A stretch of DNA of 8,873 nt. Source: JBAXGE01 sp044344145. GTDB lineage: Bacteria > Planctomycetota > Phycisphaerae > WQYP01. Positions 6,481 through 8,873 of the stretch are shown one piece after another (the stretch's first letter is position 1; each line of letters opens with the position of its first letter). The stretch is taken from NCBI GenBank assembly GCA_044344145.1, contig JBIJDM010000112.1, positions 1-8,873 of the forward strand. Direction: 5' to 3'. The notes under the pieces are model-generated. The model had not been told where the DNA came from and did no database searches. It worked only from the letters and a program-made list of their open reading frames with translations. The position numbers were made by a program, and so were the translations under genes.

Positions 6481-6516
6481 TGCGTAGTAAAGTGCCATCA
6501 GAAACGCACTTACGCA
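6481..6516 (-). promoter_or_regulatory. Stem-loop at the predicted 5' end of the S41 peptidase mRNA
   Basis: On the + strand AAGTGC (6490-6495) pairs with GCACTT (6506-6511) across a ten-base loop. TGCGT (6481-6485) pairs with ACGCA (6512-6516), extending the stem past a four-base bulge (6486-6489) to eleven pairs in all. It falls almost exactly at the transcription start predicted from the - strand promoter (near 6518), inside the 74-nt leader. Such a 5' hairpin could protect the mRNA or be a regulator-binding dyad. Confidence 0.4.
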
Positions 6517-6524
6517 ATAATAGG

Positions 6525-6554
6525 ATAGTACCTTGCCGTCGGGGGGCGGGTCAA
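6525..6554 (-). promoter_or_regulatory. Putative sigma-70-type promoter of the S41 peptidase operon
   Basis: Read on the - strand, TTGACC (6554-6549) and TACTAT (6530-6525) are separated by 18 bp and match the consensus at five and four positions. Transcription would start near 6518 and run into the peptidase gene at 6444. Confidence 0.45.
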
Positions 6555-6563
6555 GGCAGGGGG

Positions 6564-6591
6564 TTGACGGCGGAAAATTACACATTCTAAT
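6564..6591 (+). promoter_or_regulatory. Putative sigma-70-type promoter of the membrane protein-aroDE pair
   Basis: TTGACG (6564-6569) and TCTAAT (6586-6591) each match the consensus at five of six positions and are 16 bp apart. Transcription would begin near 6598, about 29 nt before ATG 6627. The -35 lies nine bases from the divergent -35 of the peptidase promoter. Confidence 0.5.
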
Positions 6592-6626
6592 TACGAATTT
6601 CCCCACCCCTGCTCTATACTGATGGG

Positions 6627-7115
6627 ATGAATTTAGCCAACCCAACTCCCGGCCATACTTCGGACCATGCACAAGAGATTGCGCGGATTCGGGAATTTGC
6701 CCAGGAACGCCCGGATTTGATCTTTACCATGGTGGAACGGCAGATTGGCGTGCTGCACACGCGGGCGCAAATCCTGCTGACCCTGAGCGGGATTGTCATC
6801 TCGACGACGGGATTTTCGGGCCGGATTATCGCCGGGACCAACCTCTGGGCGCAAATTGCCATTATTGCCGGGGTGGGTCTGGTGCTCTTGGCGGCAGTGG
6901 TGGTGGTCTGGGGGGTGTTGGGGCTGCACTGGCTGACCCAGCAACCCGGGGCGAATCTGAATGAATGGCTGCACACCGCCCTGAGTTATCGTGACCGCAA
7001 GACGCTGGCGTATCGCAACGGCATGGCGTTGATGATTCTGGGTTTGACCCTTTATGTGATCGCGATTGCCATTATGCTGGCCCTGCCGACGGTGGGTGGT
7101 CTGCCGGCCCGGTGA
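6627..7115 (+). CDS. Three-helix membrane protein of unknown function
   Basis: The 162-residue product has a charged N-terminal helix (about 14-45, rich in Glu, Arg and Gln). Three strongly hydrophobic segments follow, at about 46-69, 72-102 and 132-154, with a polar segment containing HTALSYRDRKTLAYRN between the second and third. No enzymatic motif is visible. The general shape recalls small SLATT- or Pycsar-effector-type membrane proteins, but no nucleotide cyclase or other defence gene is nearby, so I do not assign it. The start at ATG 6627 is supported by a promoter about 30 nt upstream; a GGG just before the ATG is too close to be a good ribosome binding site. Its TGA overlaps the GTG start of aroDE by four bases (GTGA at 7112-7115), so the two genes are probably translated together. 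Confidence 0.75.
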   Translation: MNLANPTPGHTSDHAQEIARIREFAQERPDLIFTMVERQIGVLHTRAQILLTLSGIVISTTGFSGRIIAGTNLWAQIAIIAGVGLVLLAAVVVVWGVLGLHWLTQQPGANLNEWLHTALSYRDRKTLAYRNGMALMILGLTLYVIAIAIMLALPTVGGLPAR

Positions 7116-8680
7116 AACGCTTTCAAGAAACGGTACCGATGCTCTGTGTTCCCCTTTGGGTTGATGAACCCGCACTATTGAATCAATATCAGATGGCCGT
7201 CCAGGCGGGCGCCACACTGATTGAATTGCGCGCGGACCGGGTCACGGCGGACCAGTTGCGCAGCGCCATGGCCCAAATCCATGCCGCGGGGGCATCCCCC
7301 CCACCGCCGATACTGGTCACGGTACGCAGTCGGGCGGAAGGCGGGCACTTTGCCGGGGATGCTGCGGCGCTAACGGCCCTGCTGGCCGCGGGGGTAGCAG
7401 ACGGGGCGCAATATATTGATGTGGAATGGGCGGCGTATCAGCGGGAGGCCACACTACGCCAGCAGGTACAGGCGTGGACCGCACGCGGGATTAAAATCGT
7501 CTTGTCCTATCATGATTTCAAGACCCGGCCGGCGGATTTGCACGAACGCATCACGCAGATGGAACAGGCGGGCTTGGATATCGTCAAAATTGCCTGGCAG
7601 GCGGAGAGTTTGGAAGATGGGCTCTTGGCGCTGGAGCTTGGCGCCCAGCGTCCCGGCCGGCGGGTGCTGATAGCCATGGATGCGCCGGGGCAGATTTCGC
7701 GTCTGCTGGCCGCGCGGGCGGGGATGCCGTTTACCTTTGCCGCGCTGCCCACCGGCGGCACGGCCCCGGGACAGCCGACCGTCAGTGAACTGGCCCAGAT
7801 GTATCGTTATGACCAGCAGCGGCCCGACTGGCCGGTGTATGGCGTGATTGGCTGGCCGGTGGGCCATTCGCGGAGTCCGGCGATCCATAATGCCGGATTG
7901 CGTGAGCTGGGGTTGCCGGGGGTGTATGTGCCGCTACCGATCGCGCCGGATTACATCGAATTCGATGCCTTGGTGCGGCGTCTGCGGACGGTGGTGGGGA
8001 TACGGGGACTGAGCGTCACGATCCCGCACAAAGAAAATGCCCTGCTGTTTGCCCGGCGCAGCGGCGCTGAGATTGCCCCACTGGCCCGGCAGATCGGCGC
8101 GGTCAATACCCTGTGGTGGGATGCGGCGGAGCGTTTGCATGCAGATAATACCGATTTGGACGGGGCCTTGGATGCGCTGACGGCGGGTATGGGGCAAAGC
8201 CGCGCGGATCTGGCCGGGCAGCGCGTGGCCTTGCTGGGCGCGGGCGGGGCGGCCCGGGCACTGGTGGCGGGATTGGTGGCGGCGGGGGCGACGGTGGTGA
8301 TTTATAACCGCACGCTGGAAAGGGCTACGGCGCTGGCGCAGGCGTTTGGTGCCGGGCCGGGTAAAGCGGTAGCCGCACCGTGGGAGAATCTGTGCAAGAC
8401 GTGCTGTGAGATTGTGATCAATTGCACCCCCATCGGCATGTATCCCAAGTGTGACGCCAGTCCGATTGACGACTTTGCCGATTGGTCGCCGCAGACGGTG
8501 GTCATGGATACGGTATACAACCCAGTACAGACGCTGCTGCTGCAGCGTGCCAGCGCGGCCAAGCTGCGAACCATCACCGGCGTGGATATGTTCGTCCGTC
8601 AGGCCGCTCGACAATTCACCCACTTCACCGGCCAGCCGGCTCCGGTGGCGGTATTCGCCCAAATATTGACGCAGGGGTAA
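7112..8680 (+). CDS. aroDE: Bifunctional 3-dehydroquinate dehydratase (type I) / shikimate dehydrogenase
   Basis: This 522-residue fusion catalyses the third and fourth steps of the shikimate pathway: dehydration of 3-dehydroquinate, then NADPH-dependent reduction of 3-dehydroshikimate to shikimate. Residues 10-225 are a type I dehydratase with IELRADR (37-43), the SYHDF motif (His134), Schiff-base Lys159 in DIVKIAW, and substrate-binding GQISR and TAPGQ segments. Residues 240-520 are an AroE domain with YGVIGWPVGHSRSPAIHN (shikimate-binding Ser253 and Ser255), SVTIPHKE (catalytic Lys307), GAVNT, ADNTD (Asp348), the dinucleotide loop GAGGAARAL, the NADP-type NRT motif near 399-401, NCTPIGM, and C-terminal GVDMFVRQAARQFTHFTG. 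All key residues are present. This domain order is known in plants and some bacteria, including planctomycetes and chlamydiae. The GTG at 7112 overlaps the upstream stop; ATG 7139 (residue 10) is an alternative start, and neither has a clear ribosome binding site. Confidence 0.95.
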   Translation: MKRFQETVPMLCVPLWVDEPALLNQYQMAVQAGATLIELRADRVTADQLRSAMAQIHAAGASPPPPILVTVRSRAEGGHFAGDAAALTALLAAGVADGAQYIDVEWAAYQREATLRQQVQAWTARGIKIVLSYHDFKTRPADLHERITQMEQAGLDIVKIAWQAESLEDGLLALELGAQRPGRRVLIAMDAPGQISRLLAARAGMPFTFAALPTGGTAPGQPTVSELAQMYRYDQQRPDWPVYGVIGWPVGHSRSPAIHNAGLRELGLPGVYVPLPIAPDYIEFDALVRRLRTVVGIRGLSVTIPHKENALLFARRSGAEIAPLARQIGAVNTLWWDAAERLHADNTDLDGALDALTAGMGQSRADLAGQRVALLGAGGAARALVAGLVAAGATVVIYNRTLERATALAQAFGAGPGKAVAAPWENLCKTCCEIVINCTPIGMYPKCDASPIDDFADWSPQTVVMDTVYNPVQTLLLQRASAAKLRTITGVDMFVRQAARQFTHFTGQPAPVAVFAQILTQG

Positions 8681-8694
8681 AGCCCCGAGTGCCT

Positions 8695-8714
8695 AAATAC
8701 CCCTTTGGGCATTT
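8695..8714 (+). terminator. Possible terminator hairpin after aroDE
   Basis: AAAT-A-CCC (8695-8702) pairs with GGG-C-ATTT (8707-8714) around a four-base loop, with one mismatch. It begins 14 bases after the aroDE stop and ends in TTT, but the stem is short and no longer T tract follows. It may instead be part of the repeat-like hairpin cluster that continues downstream. Confidence 0.3.
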
Positions 8715-8715
8715 C

Positions 8716-8744
8716 AGTGGTGCCGACGCCTCGTCGGCACCACT
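8716..8744. repeat. Perfect 13-bp inverted repeat with CCT loop
   Basis: AGTGGTGCCGACG (8716-8728) and CGTCGGCACCACT (8732-8744) are exact inverted copies with a three-base loop, giving a very stable hairpin in either strand. No T tract follows on the + strand. GC-rich palindromes of this kind occur as dispersed REP-like elements. It could also act as a 3' mRNA stabiliser or a bidirectional transcription block. Confidence 0.6.
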
Positions 8745-8785
8745 ATAAAGGCTCATCCGGTATTTCCGGGAAGCTTTGGGGATTC

Positions 8786-8828
8786 TGCCCCAACGGGGCA
8801 ATATTTGTATAGCCCAGGGCAACGCCCT
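8786..8828. repeat. Two short hairpins sharing an AAC loop (repeat-like tail)
   Basis: TGCCCC (8786-8791) pairs with GGGGCA (8795-8800), and AGGGC (8816-8820) pairs with GCCCT (8824-8828). Both stems are closed by an AAC loop. A smaller CCGG/CCGG pair lies at 8757-8769. The stretch 8681-8873 has no convincing gene, and these stacked hairpins make it look like dispersed non-coding repeat DNA. The - strand is open at 8625-8864, but that frame overlaps the end of aroDE and is mostly a read-out of the hairpins. Confidence 0.45.
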
Positions 8829-8873
8829 CGTTGTTCCACACAAGTTATAGCATAATAGTATCATACGGTAGTA

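Noticed and set aside
6627..7115. Reading the three-helix membrane protein as an antiphage (Pycsar or SLATT) effector
   Set aside because: Only general topology agrees; there is no cyclase, nucleotide synthase or other defence gene nearby, and the gene is coupled to a biosynthetic gene.
8831..8860. A possible promoter in the final AT-rich bases (TTGTTC and CATAAT)
   Set aside because: The spacing is only 14 bp, the -35 match is poor, and no downstream gene is visible.
8625..8864. A 79-codon - strand frame over the aroDE end and the tail
   Set aside because: It overlaps the conserved end of aroDE and otherwise reads through hairpins; I take it as a spurious frame over repeat DNA.

Overview
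This window looks like ordinary chromosomal DNA from a GC-rich bacterium, most likely a planctomycete, possibly of the Phycisphaerae type. The clues are a type I 3-dehydroquinate dehydratase fused to shikimate dehydrogenase, a large S41 peptidase with Thr-Gln-Pro low-complexity stretches, and an intergenic tail made of consecutive perfect hairpins that looks like dispersed repeat DNA. The assignment is an inference from gene style; there is no rRNA or other marker to confirm it. I found no tRNA, rRNA, CRISPR array, transposase or phage gene. Layout, left to right: the 3' part of a YkuD-fold (L,D-transpeptidase-like) gene is followed by pyrD (class 1B dihydroorotate dehydrogenase) and by an AT-richer gene for an unrecognised single-pass membrane-anchored protein, all on the + strand. 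Then come a thioredoxin-fold [2Fe-2S] ferredoxin with its own promoter, an Rrf2-family regulator whose promoter lies inside an 11-bp inverted repeat, and a DUF502 membrane protein. Facing these on the - strand is a two-gene unit: a 764-aa exported PDZ/S41 processing peptidase, then a 69-aa two-helix membrane protein coupled by an ATGA overlap. A 182-bp intergenic region with apparently divergent promoters separates the peptidase from a + strand pair: a three-helix membrane protein and the aroD-aroE fusion, coupled by a GTGA overlap. The last 193 bp hold no convincing gene but several hairpins. The genes do not form one pathway. pyrD serves pyrimidine synthesis, aroDE serves the shikimate pathway, and the YkuD-type protein and S41 peptidase act in the cell envelope. 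The ferredoxin and Rrf2 regulator are adjacent and may be linked through redox or sulfur status, but the regulator lacks the usual cluster cysteines. The features most worth following are the dyad over the Rrf2 promoter, the unusual cysteine spacing of the ferredoxin, the divergent promoter region with a stem-loop at the predicted 5' end of the peptidase mRNA, the AT-rich orphan gene, and the hairpin-rich tail. I see no strong evidence for a novel multi-gene system.
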